Below are positions 1 to 5,171 of a stretch of DNA of 5,282 nt, one piece after another (position 1 is the first letter of the stretch; each line of letters starts with the position of its first letter). Location of the stretch: positions 1 to 5,282 of the forward strand of contig CAAFXX010000204.1 in NCBI GenBank assembly GCA_900767075.1, given 5' to 3'. The notes beneath the pieces are model-generated. The model was given only the letters and a program-made list of their open reading frames with translations, was not told the DNA's origin and made no database searches. Source of the DNA: Bacteroidales bacterium. Its GTDB lineage: Bacteria > Bacteroidota > Bacteroidia > Bacteroidales > Muribaculaceae. The position numbers and the translations under genes were made by a program.

Positions 1-121
1 CACGAAGCTTTCTCATTCCCTCTTCACCGATCCTGTCGATTGAAATCATCCGGCCGTATCTTATGCGATCCTCTTCCGACAATTCCGGTTCACAAATCCT
101 GCCGCTATATTTTGTCTCCAT
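1..121 (-). CDS. ThiF/MoeB/HesA-like E1 adenylyltransferase, 5' end only
   Basis: This is the N-terminal 40 codons of a minus-strand gene that continues past the left edge. The ATG is at 121-119. The translation contains LSEEDRIRYGRMISIDRIGE (residues 14-33), followed by EGMRKLR. This matches the lead-in of ThiF/MoeB/HesA proteins, typically LSxEExxRYsRqIxLpeIGxEGQxKL, which sits just before the nucleotide-binding glycine loop. That loop would lie outside the window, so the catalytic residues cannot be checked. Family members adenylate the C-terminal glycine of a small sulfur-carrier protein in thiamine, molybdopterin or related cofactor synthesis; which substrate applies here cannot be told. 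The gene is divergent from the thioredoxin gene, with 143 bases between the two starts. A candidate promoter lies at 146-176. Confidence 0.8.
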   Translation of the reverse strand, partial: METKYSGRICEPELSEEDRIRYGRMISIDRIGEEGMRKLR

Positions 122-145
122 AATTTAATCATCCTTATTTCGCCG

Positions 146-176
146 CGAATTTAGTGAATTCAAGCGAAACAAACAA
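146..176 (-). promoter_or_regulatory. Candidate Bacteroidota promoter for the E1-like gene
   Basis: Read on the minus strand, TTG (176-174) is followed by 20 bases and then TAAATTCG (153-146), one mismatch from the TAnnTTTG -7 consensus. The spacing equals that of the two clearer promoters at 1671 and 3092. Transcription would start near 140, giving a leader of about 20 bases before the ATG at 121. One mismatch in an AT-rich gap keeps confidence moderate. Confidence 0.45.
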
Positions 177-190
177 CGACTTCATTGGAA

Positions 191-220
191 ACTATGATGT
201 ATCGAACATAATATGATGTA
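191..220 (+). repeat. Direct repeat in the E1/thioredoxin intergenic region
   Basis: ACTATGATGTA (191-201) and AATATGATGTA (210-220) differ at one base and are spaced 19 bases start to start, close to two helical turns. They lie 45-75 bases before the thioredoxin ATG. No clear TTG-N20-TAnnTTTG promoter was found for the thioredoxin gene, so this region may hold a non-consensus or activator-dependent promoter. This is suggestive only. Confidence 0.35.
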
Positions 221-264
221 GAGTGTTGTTAAGGTATAACCAAAATATAAAGACAGATAGTATT

Positions 265-561
265 ATGGAGAAATTTGAAGACATTATAAAAGAGGAAAAG
301 CCTGTTCTTATCGACTTTTTCGCAACTTGGTGTGGACCTTGCAAGATGATGCATCCCGTTCTTGAGGAACTCGCTCAGAAAGTGGGGGACAAGGCACGTA
401 TCATCAAGATTGATATTGATAAGAATGAACGTCTGGCTGCAATATATAATGTACGCAGCGTTCCGACTTTCATGATTTTCCAGAAGGGTGAGCTCAAATG
501 GCGTTCAGCCGGTGCCCAGCCGATGGAAAATCTTGAAAATGAACTTGCAAAGTACTATTGA
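265..561 (+). CDS. trxA: Thioredoxin, short form
   Basis: This is a 98-residue cytoplasmic thioredoxin, a general disulfide reductase. The redox motif WCGPC sits at residues 22-26 (catalytic Cys23 and Cys26), preceded by the strand VLIDFFAT with the buried Asp17. The cis-proline is Pro67 in SVPTF, and the C-terminal glycine loop and helix are present, so the fold looks complete. It is about ten residues shorter than E. coli TrxA (108) because the first beta strand is missing, a form I associate with Bacteroidetes thioredoxins. The frame can be extended upstream to a GTG at 223, but those 14 residues are not thioredoxin-like, and MEKFEDII is a typical start. No strong Shine-Dalgarno sequence is visible, as is usual in this phylum. 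The gene appears monocistronic, with a terminator 25 bases after the stop. Confidence 0.93.
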   Translation: MEKFEDIIKEEKPVLIDFFATWCGPCKMMHPVLEELAQKVGDKARIIKIDIDKNERLAAIYNVRSVPTFMIFQKGELKWRSAGAQPMENLENELAKYY

Positions 562-585
562 TCAGATTTGGATATATGGAAAATG

Positions 586-620
586 AAGCGGTATGCATGA
601 CAAATGTGTACCGCTTTTTT
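586..620 (+). terminator. Intrinsic terminator of the thioredoxin gene
   Basis: AAGCGGTA (586-593) pairs perfectly with TACCGCTT (609-616). The helix can extend inward by four more pairs, two of them G-T wobbles, leaving a loop of about 7 bases. The 3' arm runs into a six-T tract (615-620). It lies 25 bases after the thioredoxin stop codon. Confidence 0.88.
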
Positions 621-638
621 AATGCAGTATAAACTTTT

Positions 639-646
639 TAAGTTTG
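639..646 (+). promoter_or_regulatory. Possible -7 element for the DUF3108 gene
   Basis: TAAGTTTG (639-646) is an exact TAnnTTTG match. The position 20 bases upstream (616-618) is TTT rather than TTG and lies in the terminator T tract, so the -33 half is poor. If it is used, transcription would begin near 652 and the leader of about 215 bases would carry the hairpin pair at 724-808. Nothing closer to the ATG at 867 is convincing. Confidence 0.3.
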
Positions 647-723
647 CCAGTGTCTAATTGTTGAGATGACAAATAGAATAGGAAAATAATTGGTTAGACA
701 CACAATAAAGGACATTTTGAATT

Positions 724-808
724 GTAGGGACATGCCTTCGGCATGTAGAACTATGAGTCGAAGTAATGTTTTGATAGATAAGGATACATCGCAAAGCGAT
801 GTCCCTAC
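724..808. repeat. REP-like twin-hairpin element
   Basis: The element occupies much of the 305-base gap between the thioredoxin and DUF3108 genes. It starts with GTAGGG (724-729) and ends with the inverse CCCTAC (803-808). Next to each end is a perfect 7-3-7 hairpin: ACATGCC/TTC/GGCATGT (730-746) and ACATCGC/AAA/GCGATGT (786-802). A 39-base linker separates them. The arrangement of two inverted, related palindromes resembles bacterial REP/BIME elements mobilised by RAYT (Y1-type) transposases. No such transposase is in the window, so that link is inference. A third hairpin copy is at 5258-5282. The remainder of the gap, 562-723 and 809-866, holds the thioredoxin terminator and a possible -7 element, with no gene visible. 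Confidence 0.8.
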
Positions 809-866
809 ATTTCGACAGACAACCCCAATTGGTGACTTCCTGTTTCCTGATTATAATAATAGCTAT

Positions 867-1619
867 ATGAAGAAAATAATTACCATATTGATATTTATGG
901 CATGTTATGCCGGCTGCATGCTGGCGAATGCTTTTTCCAACGAGGATTTACATTACGTGATTACATATAAGTGGGGTATGATTAGGAAAGATGCCGGTGA
1001 GGCGATCCTCTCCTTGCGTAACTCCAACGGTCATTATAATCTGTCGCTTGTCGGAAAGACAAAGCCTTGGGCGGATAATTTTTATTCGGTCCGCGACACT
1101 CTTCTCGGCACTATCCGCAAATCTGATTTAAAGCCTGTAATATATCAGAAGATAACACATGAGAACGGCAAGTATGGCAAGGATGTGATCTCATATACCT
1201 ATTCGGGAACGAAGGTGACCGGCAACTGCAAGAGATACAGAAACAAGAAGGGAAAGATCTCCGAGTCTACGAAAGTATTGAATGCTTCGGGAGATGTCTT
1301 CGACATGCTGAGTGTGTTCTATTTCATGCGTCAAATCAATTATGACGATCTTACCACAGGGAAGAAAATAATGGCAACGGTTTTCTCAGGCAAGGAATCA
1401 GAGAAGATAACCATCCGCAATCTCGGCAGGGAAAAGATCAAGCTTCGCAATAAATCTGAAAGAGAAGCCTATCACATAAAGTTCAACTTCACATCGGGAG
1501 GCGGCAAGAAGTCAAGCGACGACATCGACGCCTGGATTTCGACCGACAGCCGCCACATCCCACTCTATGTAGTCGGTAAGCTTCCGATCGGTCAGGTCCG
1601 AGCCTACTACATCCCCTGA
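867..1619 (+). CDS. Exported DUF3108-domain protein
   Basis: A 250-residue exported protein of unknown function. The N-terminus MKKIITILIFMACYAGC followed by MLANA-FS is a signal peptide with likely signal peptidase I cleavage after residue 22. The preceding YAGC is a poor lipobox. The mature part has the features of DUF3108 proteins: an opening YxxxYKWGMIRKDAGEA strand pair, a central GDVFDMLSVFYFMRQ helix (the conserved D-x-x-S-x-x-Y-x-x-R region), and a closing segment with DAWISTDSRHIPLYV. It is probably a periplasmic or envelope beta-rich protein; the biochemical role of the family is not known to me. The open frame extends back to a TTG at 690, but this would translate the hairpin element and bury the signal peptide, so the ATG at 867 is preferred. 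It is followed by an independent promoter and is therefore probably monocistronic. Confidence 0.85.
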   Translation: MKKIITILIFMACYAGCMLANAFSNEDLHYVITYKWGMIRKDAGEAILSLRNSNGHYNLSLVGKTKPWADNFYSVRDTLLGTIRKSDLKPVIYQKITHENGKYGKDVISYTYSGTKVTGNCKRYRNKKGKISESTKVLNASGDVFDMLSVFYFMRQINYDDLTTGKKIMATVFSGKESEKITIRNLGREKIKLRNKSEREAYHIKFNFTSGGGKKSSDDIDAWISTDSRHIPLYVVGKLPIGQVRAYYIP

Positions 1620-1670
1620 TTTCCGGATACAAATCAAAGAATTAAAAATGCTAATTAACAGACCATAACC

Positions 1671-1701
1671 TTGTTTTATCCGTTATGATATTGTAACTTT
1701 G
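1671..1701 (+). promoter_or_regulatory. Strong Bacteroidota promoter for the small gene at 1722
   Basis: TTG (1671-1673), then 20 bases, then TAACTTTG (1694-1701), an exact match to TAnnTTTG. Transcription should begin near 1706-1709, leaving a leader of roughly 15 bases before the ATG at 1722. It probably also drives the regulator gene 39 bases beyond the small gene. Confidence 0.75.
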
Positions 1702-1721
1702 AACTTTAAACAGAATCTAAT

Positions 1722-1901
1722 ATGGCAATGACAATCAAAACATCTCCCGAACTTTGGGGAGAAGATGCTCGAACCTTCACAGAGGAAGCTGAGCGTAAAG
1801 GCAAATTGCCTACGCCAAAACTTACTGCGACTCAGCGTAAGAAACTTTCTAAAATGTTGGAAAGTGCCCGACATATTGTATTCCCTCCACGGAAAGACTG
1901 A
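1722..1901 (+). CDS. Small orphan protein, 59 residues
   Basis: This short gene lies on the plus strand: ATG at 1722, TGA at 1899-1901. It encodes a charged, soluble protein that begins MAMTIKTSPELWGEDARTF, continues with TEEAERKGKLPTPKLTATQR, then a basic helix KKLSKMLESARHIVF and a PPRKD tail. No signal peptide or membrane segment is present. Support for it being real comes from an exact promoter ending about 20 bases upstream, codon use like a normal gene, and a single convincing start. The pattern P-x-L-x-G-x-x-A-x-x-F-x-x-x-A-E recalls small antitoxin-like proteins found in many Bacteroidetes, but I cannot assign a family, and no toxin gene follows. It lies 39 bases upstream of the regulator and is probably cotranscribed with it. 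The minus-strand open frame over it (1683-1874) is a shadow. Confidence 0.72.
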   Translation: MAMTIKTSPELWGEDARTFTEEAERKGKLPTPKLTATQRKKLSKMLESARHIVFPPRKD

Positions 1902-1940
1902 TGGTATCTTCCAATTAAGTCATTCAACGATGAAGAGCAA

Positions 1941-2774
1941 ATGAATAGAATATTTATATTTGTCTCATTTATTATATTTTCGATTTTCTTTACTGATGCT
2001 GCCAATATTGTGACTTATACCGTTTCGGACAGTATAGACGCTTCATCCGGGAAACTTGAGATGCAGTATAAACGTATTTCAAACGAAGATAACAGAATAC
2101 GAATATCATTCGAGCTAATAAACTCCAATACTCCGTTTACTATTTATAAAGCCGAATGGGTAAACGGTGACAGTGTATATACAACGATAGAGCCTTTTTC
2201 GCTCATTGCGAAGCCCAAAGAGGTCTCCGGTAAAAGTTCTATATGGCATATAACACTTGATTTCCCTTTTTCCAATAGATTTACGGAAAAAGATGTCTTG
2301 GTATTAAGTACCGACAAGGGAGTAGTCAGATGTCCCACATCAAGAGCCGGAGAACTTAGAAAGTCTATTGATATACTCCGTGATGATTACGAAAATCGAC
2401 TTGAAGTATCTGAAAAAAACTCTTATCGTGCCTGGATGATTTTGGCAGGTACTTTAATTGTCGTTCTTGTAATCGGATGTTCTGTTTATGTATCAGCAAG
2501 AAGAAGATTTGTAAAAAAGCAGAAAGAAATAGAAGAATTGTCGGTCCTTATTTCAGATAGGACGGACCGCAACAAAAAATTAGAAACTAAGGTGAATGCG
2601 CTTTATGGCAGCCGACTTGACACCCTGAATTTGCTCTGTAACGAATATTTTGAGAAAAATGATTCGGAGAAAGTGAAACTGACACTTTATAATGAGGTGG
2701 AAAAACATATTCTCTCTTTGCGCGATTCAAAGAGTATTTCAGAGCTTGAGGAAATTGTCAATACCATACCTTGA
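1941..2774 (+). CDS. Membrane-tethered regulator, N-terminal part (frameshifted gene)
   Basis: The 277 codons encode a signal peptide or anchor (MNRIFIFVSFIIFSIFFTDA, residues 1-20), a periplasmic beta-rich domain (about 25-160), one transmembrane helix (about 164-186, AWMILAGTLIVVLVIGCSVY) followed by RRRF, and a cytoplasmic coiled coil (190-222). It then enters the family-specific stretch YGSRLDTLNLLCNEYFEKN and the helix ending SELEEIVNT. I recognise this from Bacteroidetes one-component membrane regulators in which the conserved continuation is VNxYxxN and a LuxR-like helix-turn-helix. Here the frame ends at TGA 2772-2774, and the missing C-terminus is found intact in the +1 frame (2767-2988). 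Removing one base at 2766 would give a 348-residue protein. As written, the product lacks its DNA-binding domain. It probably belongs to the operon of the small gene at 1722. Confidence 0.8.
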   Translation: MNRIFIFVSFIIFSIFFTDAANIVTYTVSDSIDASSGKLEMQYKRISNEDNRIRISFELINSNTPFTIYKAEWVNGDSVYTTIEPFSLIAKPKEVSGKSSIWHITLDFPFSNRFTEKDVLVLSTDKGVVRCPTSRAGELRKSIDILRDDYENRLEVSEKNSYRAWMILAGTLIVVLVIGCSVYVSARRRFVKKQKEIEELSVLISDRTDRNKKLETKVNALYGSRLDTLNLLCNEYFEKNDSEKVKLTLYNEVEKHILSLRDSKSISELEEIVNTIP

Positions 2775-2988
2775 TGATATTATCATAAAGGTGAAAAAGC
2801 AGTTGCCGACACTTAGCCGGAATGATATGGTTTTCCTGACATATTTATATGCCGGATTTTCGCCAAGGGCTGTATGTATCTTCACTGATATAAAGATTAA
2901 AAATTTCTACAATCGTCGGAGTCGGCTTAAAGACCGCATTCTCGCTTCGGATGCCCCGGACCGGGAATATTTTGTATCAAAAATGTAA
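2767..2988 (+). pseudogene. C-terminal helix-turn-helix part of the regulator, out of frame
   Basis: From TAC at 2767 the +1 frame reads YLDDIIIKVKKQLPTLSRND, then MVFLTYLYAGFSPRAVCIF and KNFYNRRSRLKDRILASDAP, to TAA at 2986-2988. The segments PxLSxxD, YLYAGFSxRA and YNRRSRLKxRIxxSDAPDxE are the standard LuxR-like helix-turn-helix and tail of this regulator family, so the coding sequence is conserved although it is out of frame with 1941-2774. The frame is open upstream to an ATG at 2692, but the residues there are just the regulator gene read in the wrong frame. It is translated only if the frame break is a sequencing error, if ribosomes shift +1 at CCT-TGA, or if an internal start is used. 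Confidence 0.75.
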
Positions 2989-3010
2989 TCGTAACTTGCT
3001 GATTTACATG

Positions 3011-3036
3011 ATGAGGAATTTCTCATTATTCCTCAT
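3011..3036 (+). other. Perfect 9-bp inverted repeat after the regulator
   Basis: ATGAGGAAT (3011-3019) and ATTCCTCAT (3028-3036) form a perfect 9-base stem with an 8-base loop, 22 bases after the regulator stop codon. No T tract follows, so it is at best a weak terminator. It could instead be an operator: CTCATT words occur at 3022 and 3032, exactly 10 bases apart, and the inverse AATGAG is at 3047-3052. The site lies 40-80 bases upstream of the next promoter. Confidence 0.45.
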
Positions 3037-3091
3037 TCTGATTATCAATGAGTTATGGATGCTTTTGAGGACTGTTTCCGCGAGTGATTTC

Positions 3092-3122
3092 TTGTTTGCA
3101 GCTACTGTCGATGCTAATTTTG
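3092..3122 (+). promoter_or_regulatory. Strong Bacteroidota promoter for the small secreted protein
   Basis: TTG (3092-3094), 20 bases, then TAATTTTG (3115-3122), an exact TAnnTTTG match with the same spacing as the promoter at 1671. Transcription should begin near 3128, which places the first ATG (3150) about 22 bases downstream. This decides against the longer open frame that begins at 2951 or 3009. Confidence 0.72.
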
Positions 3123-3149
3123 CAGCACCAAAACTCAAACAAGTATCAT

Positions 3150-3481
3150 ATGAAAAGAATTTTTTAATGGCTGTCTTTTGCCTCGGTATGCTTGGGGCAT
3201 CAGCTGAAATCAAGTACAGGAGTATTGACAATATCAAGGGCACAAACATCGTCCTTGTTGATGAAAATGCACCTCAGAAAGTCGAGATCACAAATGCTGT
3301 ACTATTAAATAACGGTAGCGAATACCCTGCAAAACAGATAAGATGCAATGTTGAAGATGGCGTGGCAACGTACAAATTGAAATTCGAACGTCTTACCGTT
3401 TTCAAGAATTGCAAGGTCATTCTTACAGTAAATGGTCATAAAGAGATCATAGATGTTCAAAAATGTATGCTGGAAAGATAA
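3150..3481 (+). pseudogene. Small exported protein; signal peptide interrupted by a one-base shift
   Basis: From the promoter at 3092-3122, the first ATG (3150) reads MKRIF and stops at TAA 3165-3167. If the T run 3160-3165 had seven Ts instead of six, it would read MKRIFLMAVFCLGMLGASA-E, a textbook signal peptide with an AxA cleavage site, and continue in the open frame to TAA at 3479-3481, about 110 residues in all. The mature part is about 91 residues, beta-rich, with no family I recognise; it contains VEITNAVLLNNGSEY, then YKLKFERLTVF and CKVILTVNGHKEII. As written, translation could still restart at ATG 3167, which overlaps the stop as TAATG, giving 104 residues with an uncharged, weaker signal peptide. 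It follows the tethered regulator and ends about 130 bases before a terminator. Confidence 0.6.
3167..3481 (+). CDS. Small secreted protein, in-frame part
   Basis: This is the longest portion of the small secreted protein that is intact in one frame and downstream of its promoter (104 residues, starting MAVFCLGMLGASAEIKYRS). The start overlaps the TAA of the five-codon MKRIF frame by one base, so translational coupling is possible. The first 13 residues act as a hydrophobic stretch ending ASA, but without basic residues. The mature region has three cysteines (in IRCN, KNCK and QKCM) and alternating hydrophobic residues typical of a beta sandwich. Function is unknown. Its strand pattern resembles the periplasmic domain of the neighbouring regulator, which suggests, without proving, a related fold. 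Confidence 0.6.
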   Translation: MAVFCLGMLGASAEIKYRSIDNIKGTNIVLVDENAPQKVEITNAVLLNNGSEYPAKQIRCNVEDGVATYKLKFERLTVFKNCKVILTVNGHKEIIDVQKCMLER

Positions 3482-3810
3482 CCCATTAAGTTACGAAAGC
3501 GTTTGTTTGCATACTATTGATGTGATTCACATATTTCGCATTGGCAGCACAGAATATATTCCCAAGAATTTGGTCTGCAAGATATCATATCTAAACAGCA
3601 GATCATAAAAACAGAAAACCTCGACAGTGATGTCGGGGTTTTCTTATGGAGTTGCCGCAACGCCGCGCTTTCATTAATCAAGATCTCGATCGGAAGGTTT
3701 CAATTGCTAACTAATATAGCGTGTCTCGGCATCAACGAAAAATTGGTGCGGACGTTCGCTTTTACTAAATGTATATAAATCTGAAGATTATTTGAGGTAG
3801 GGTGGAGCTG
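3482..3810. other. Convergent intergenic region
   Basis: This 329-base stretch separates the plus-strand secreted protein from the minus-strand amidase gene. It contains the terminator at 3614-3643. I found no convincing coding sequence, promoter with the TTG-N20-TAnnTTTG form, tRNA or mobile element. Small imperfect inverted repeats (for example ATGTG-ATT-CACAT near 3520) are too short to interpret. Confidence 0.6.
3614..3643. terminator. Probable bidirectional intrinsic terminator
   Basis: GAAAACCTCGAC (3614-3625) pairs with GTCGGGGTTTTC (3632-3643) as a 12-pair stem with a single T-G wobble and a 6-base loop. The A-rich left arm and T-rich right arm let it work for both strands. It sits between convergent genes, 132 bases after the secreted protein and 167 bases past the stop of the amidase gene. 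Confidence 0.85.
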
Positions 3811-4608
3811 TTACAGGAGCTTGAAGGGGTCGGCGTCTTGCCAGGCGGGGAATTTTTCGCGGAAGGCGTCAAGGCGTTCGCGCGAGAGGGTGGCGTATAA
3901 AAGTCCGTCGACGGGTCCGTCGACTGTAATATTCTTGCCTTTGAAATCATAGGCGGCGGAGCTGCCGTCGTATTCGAAGCCTTTCGGATCGCGTCCCTTG
4001 CAGTTGACGCCGCATACATATGCCTCGTTTTCTATGGCACGTGCCGGCAGAAGGGTATTCCATGCCCCAACCCTTACCGACGGCCAGTTTGCCACGGCAA
4101 TCAGCGCGTCATATTCATTAAGGACGTTTCTGCACCATACCGGGAAACGGATGTCATAACATGCCACAAGGGCAAGATTCCAGCCACGATAGCGCACGCT
4201 CATGCGGTGATAACCGCGAGAGAAAACCTTGTCCTCGCCAGCCATTGTGAACAGATGACGCTTGTCTTCAAACATCTCCTCGCCTGAAGGCTCGATAAAG
4301 AACAACCGATTATAGAGTGATCCACCGGAATTGGCTATGAAGCTTCCGCAAATAGCAATCTTATGACGGTCGGCAAGTTTCTTGAGACGATCGATTGTCT
4401 CGCCGGTGTTACGCTCAGCGAGCGACCGGACTGCCTCCTTGTCCTCTCCTGACGGGAAGCCGGTTGAAAAGGTTTCGGGAAGTATAAGCAGATCTGCCTC
4501 GGGATGCACGCGTTTAATCACATCCTCTAAGGTTTCCATATTGGTTTCCTTGGCATTCCACTCTATATGCATTGGAAACATGCATATCTTTAAATCCTTG
4601 CTTATCAT
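3811..4608 (-). CDS. yafV: Omega-amidase, YafV type (nitrilase superfamily)
   Basis: A 265-residue cytoplasmic carbon-nitrogen hydrolase. The nitrilase catalytic triad is complete: Glu45 in LPETFSTGF, Lys116 in DKRHLF, and Cys150 in ACYDIRFPVWCRN. The motifs NRLFFIEPSG, VANWP, RAIENEAYVCGVN and the tail EKFPAWQDADPFKLL agree with E. coli YafV in order and spacing, and the length is similar (256 in E. coli). This family deaminates alpha-ketoglutaramate and alpha-ketosuccinamate, clearing by-products of glutamine and asparagine transamination; substrate specificity here is inferred. Start ATG at 4608-4606. The acyltransferase stop is 17 bases upstream, so the two form an operon. Codon use is more GC-rich than in the regulator module. 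Confidence 0.93.
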   Translation of the reverse strand: MISKDLKICMFPMHIEWNAKETNMETLEDVIKRVHPEADLLILPETFSTGFPSGEDKEAVRSLAERNTGETIDRLKKLADRHKIAICGSFIANSGGSLYNRLFFIEPSGEEMFEDKRHLFTMAGEDKVFSRGYHRMSVRYRGWNLALVACYDIRFPVWCRNVLNEYDALIAVANWPSVRVGAWNTLLPARAIENEAYVCGVNCKGRDPKGFEYDGSSAAYDFKGKNITVDGPVDGLLYATLSRERLDAFREKFPAWQDADPFKLL

Positions 4609-4625
4609 GGTTCAGATAACGGTGG

Positions 4626-5171
4626 TTAGACTGTAAATTTCTCGGGATAACGCGCCATTTCCGCGCAATTACGGTAGTAATTCTTCACATAAGCCATATC
4701 CTTCTCGACATCACCCGTGGTGATATATTCGTCGCGGATAATAACGATCTTATTGTGAAAATCTATCATGCCCAGCTGAATCGGCACATTTGCTCCGTTT
4801 GCGATGTATAGGAAGCCCGTGCGCCACTTCTCCTGACGGCTGCGTGTGCCCTCGGGCGTGACGGCAAGATTCATGTATTCTGAAGTCTTGAACCTTTCGA
4901 TGATGGCACGTGTCAGGGCACCTCCGTGGCTTTTGTTAGGAACGGGGATACCGCCAAGCGACTTCATGAGATATTTCATTGGCCAGAAAAACCAAAATTG
5001 CTTCATCAGAAAATTGGCTTTTCTGCCCAATGACTTATATGCTGCGAGCCCGATGATGAAATCCCAGTTGGAGGTGTGGGGTGCAACGCAGATCACGCAC
5101 TTGTCGCGGCGGGGTGCCGTGATGTCGATGCGCCAGCCGAATTTCTTTAGTAAATTTCCCCACAGATTCAT
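4626..5171 (-). CDS. PlsC-like 1-acylglycerol-3-phosphate acyltransferase family protein
   Basis: A 181-residue membrane-associated acyltransferase. Motif I is HTSNWD (His32, Asp37, the HX4D catalytic pair), motif II-like sequence is GGIPVPNKS (73-81), and motif III is TPEGTRS (105-111, with Glu107-Gly108-Thr109). These bind and transfer an acyl chain to a lysophosphatidate or similar lipid acceptor. The protein is shorter than classical PlsC (about 245 in E. coli) and lacks a long N-terminal hydrophobic region, but matches the compact version common in Bacteroidetes, so the exact acceptor is uncertain. The KFTV ending is directly followed by a TAA. It is the first gene of an operon with the omega-amidase. 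No consensus promoter was found in 5172-5257; the upstream region ends in a REP-like hairpin. Confidence 0.9.
   Translation of the reverse strand: MNLWGNLLKKFGWRIDITAPRRDKCVICVAPHTSNWDFIIGLAAYKSLGRKANFLMKQFWFFWPMKYLMKSLGGIPVPNKSHGGALTRAIIERFKTSEYMNLAVTPEGTRSRQEKWRTGFLYIANGANVPIQLGMIDFHNKIVIIRDEYITTGDVEKDMAYVKNYYRNCAEMARYPEKFTV

Noticed and set aside
223..264. GTG-initiated 14-codon extension of thioredoxin
   Set aside because: The residues are not thioredoxin-like, and the ATG at 265 gives the usual short Bacteroidetes start.
724..808. CRISPR array
   Set aside because: There are only two hairpins, inverted rather than direct repeats, with no regular spacers.
690..866. N-terminal 59-codon extension of the DUF3108 frame from TTG 690
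   Set aside because: It translates the palindromic element and would bury a clear signal peptide that begins at ATG 867.
1683..1874. Minus-strand open frame of 63 codons
   Set aside because: It is a shadow of the plus-strand small gene at 1722-1901, which has its own consensus promoter.
2144..2338. Minus-strand open frame inside the regulator gene
   Set aside because: It lies wholly within the regulator coding sequence and shows no recognisable features.
2951..3149. Upstream extension of the secreted-protein frame
   Set aside because: It overlaps the regulator's end, contains the promoter at 3092-3122, and does not read like a signal peptide or known domain.
3004..3249. Minus-strand open frame over the secreted-protein region
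   Set aside because: It lies antisense to the promoter and the secreted-protein start, with low-complexity translation.
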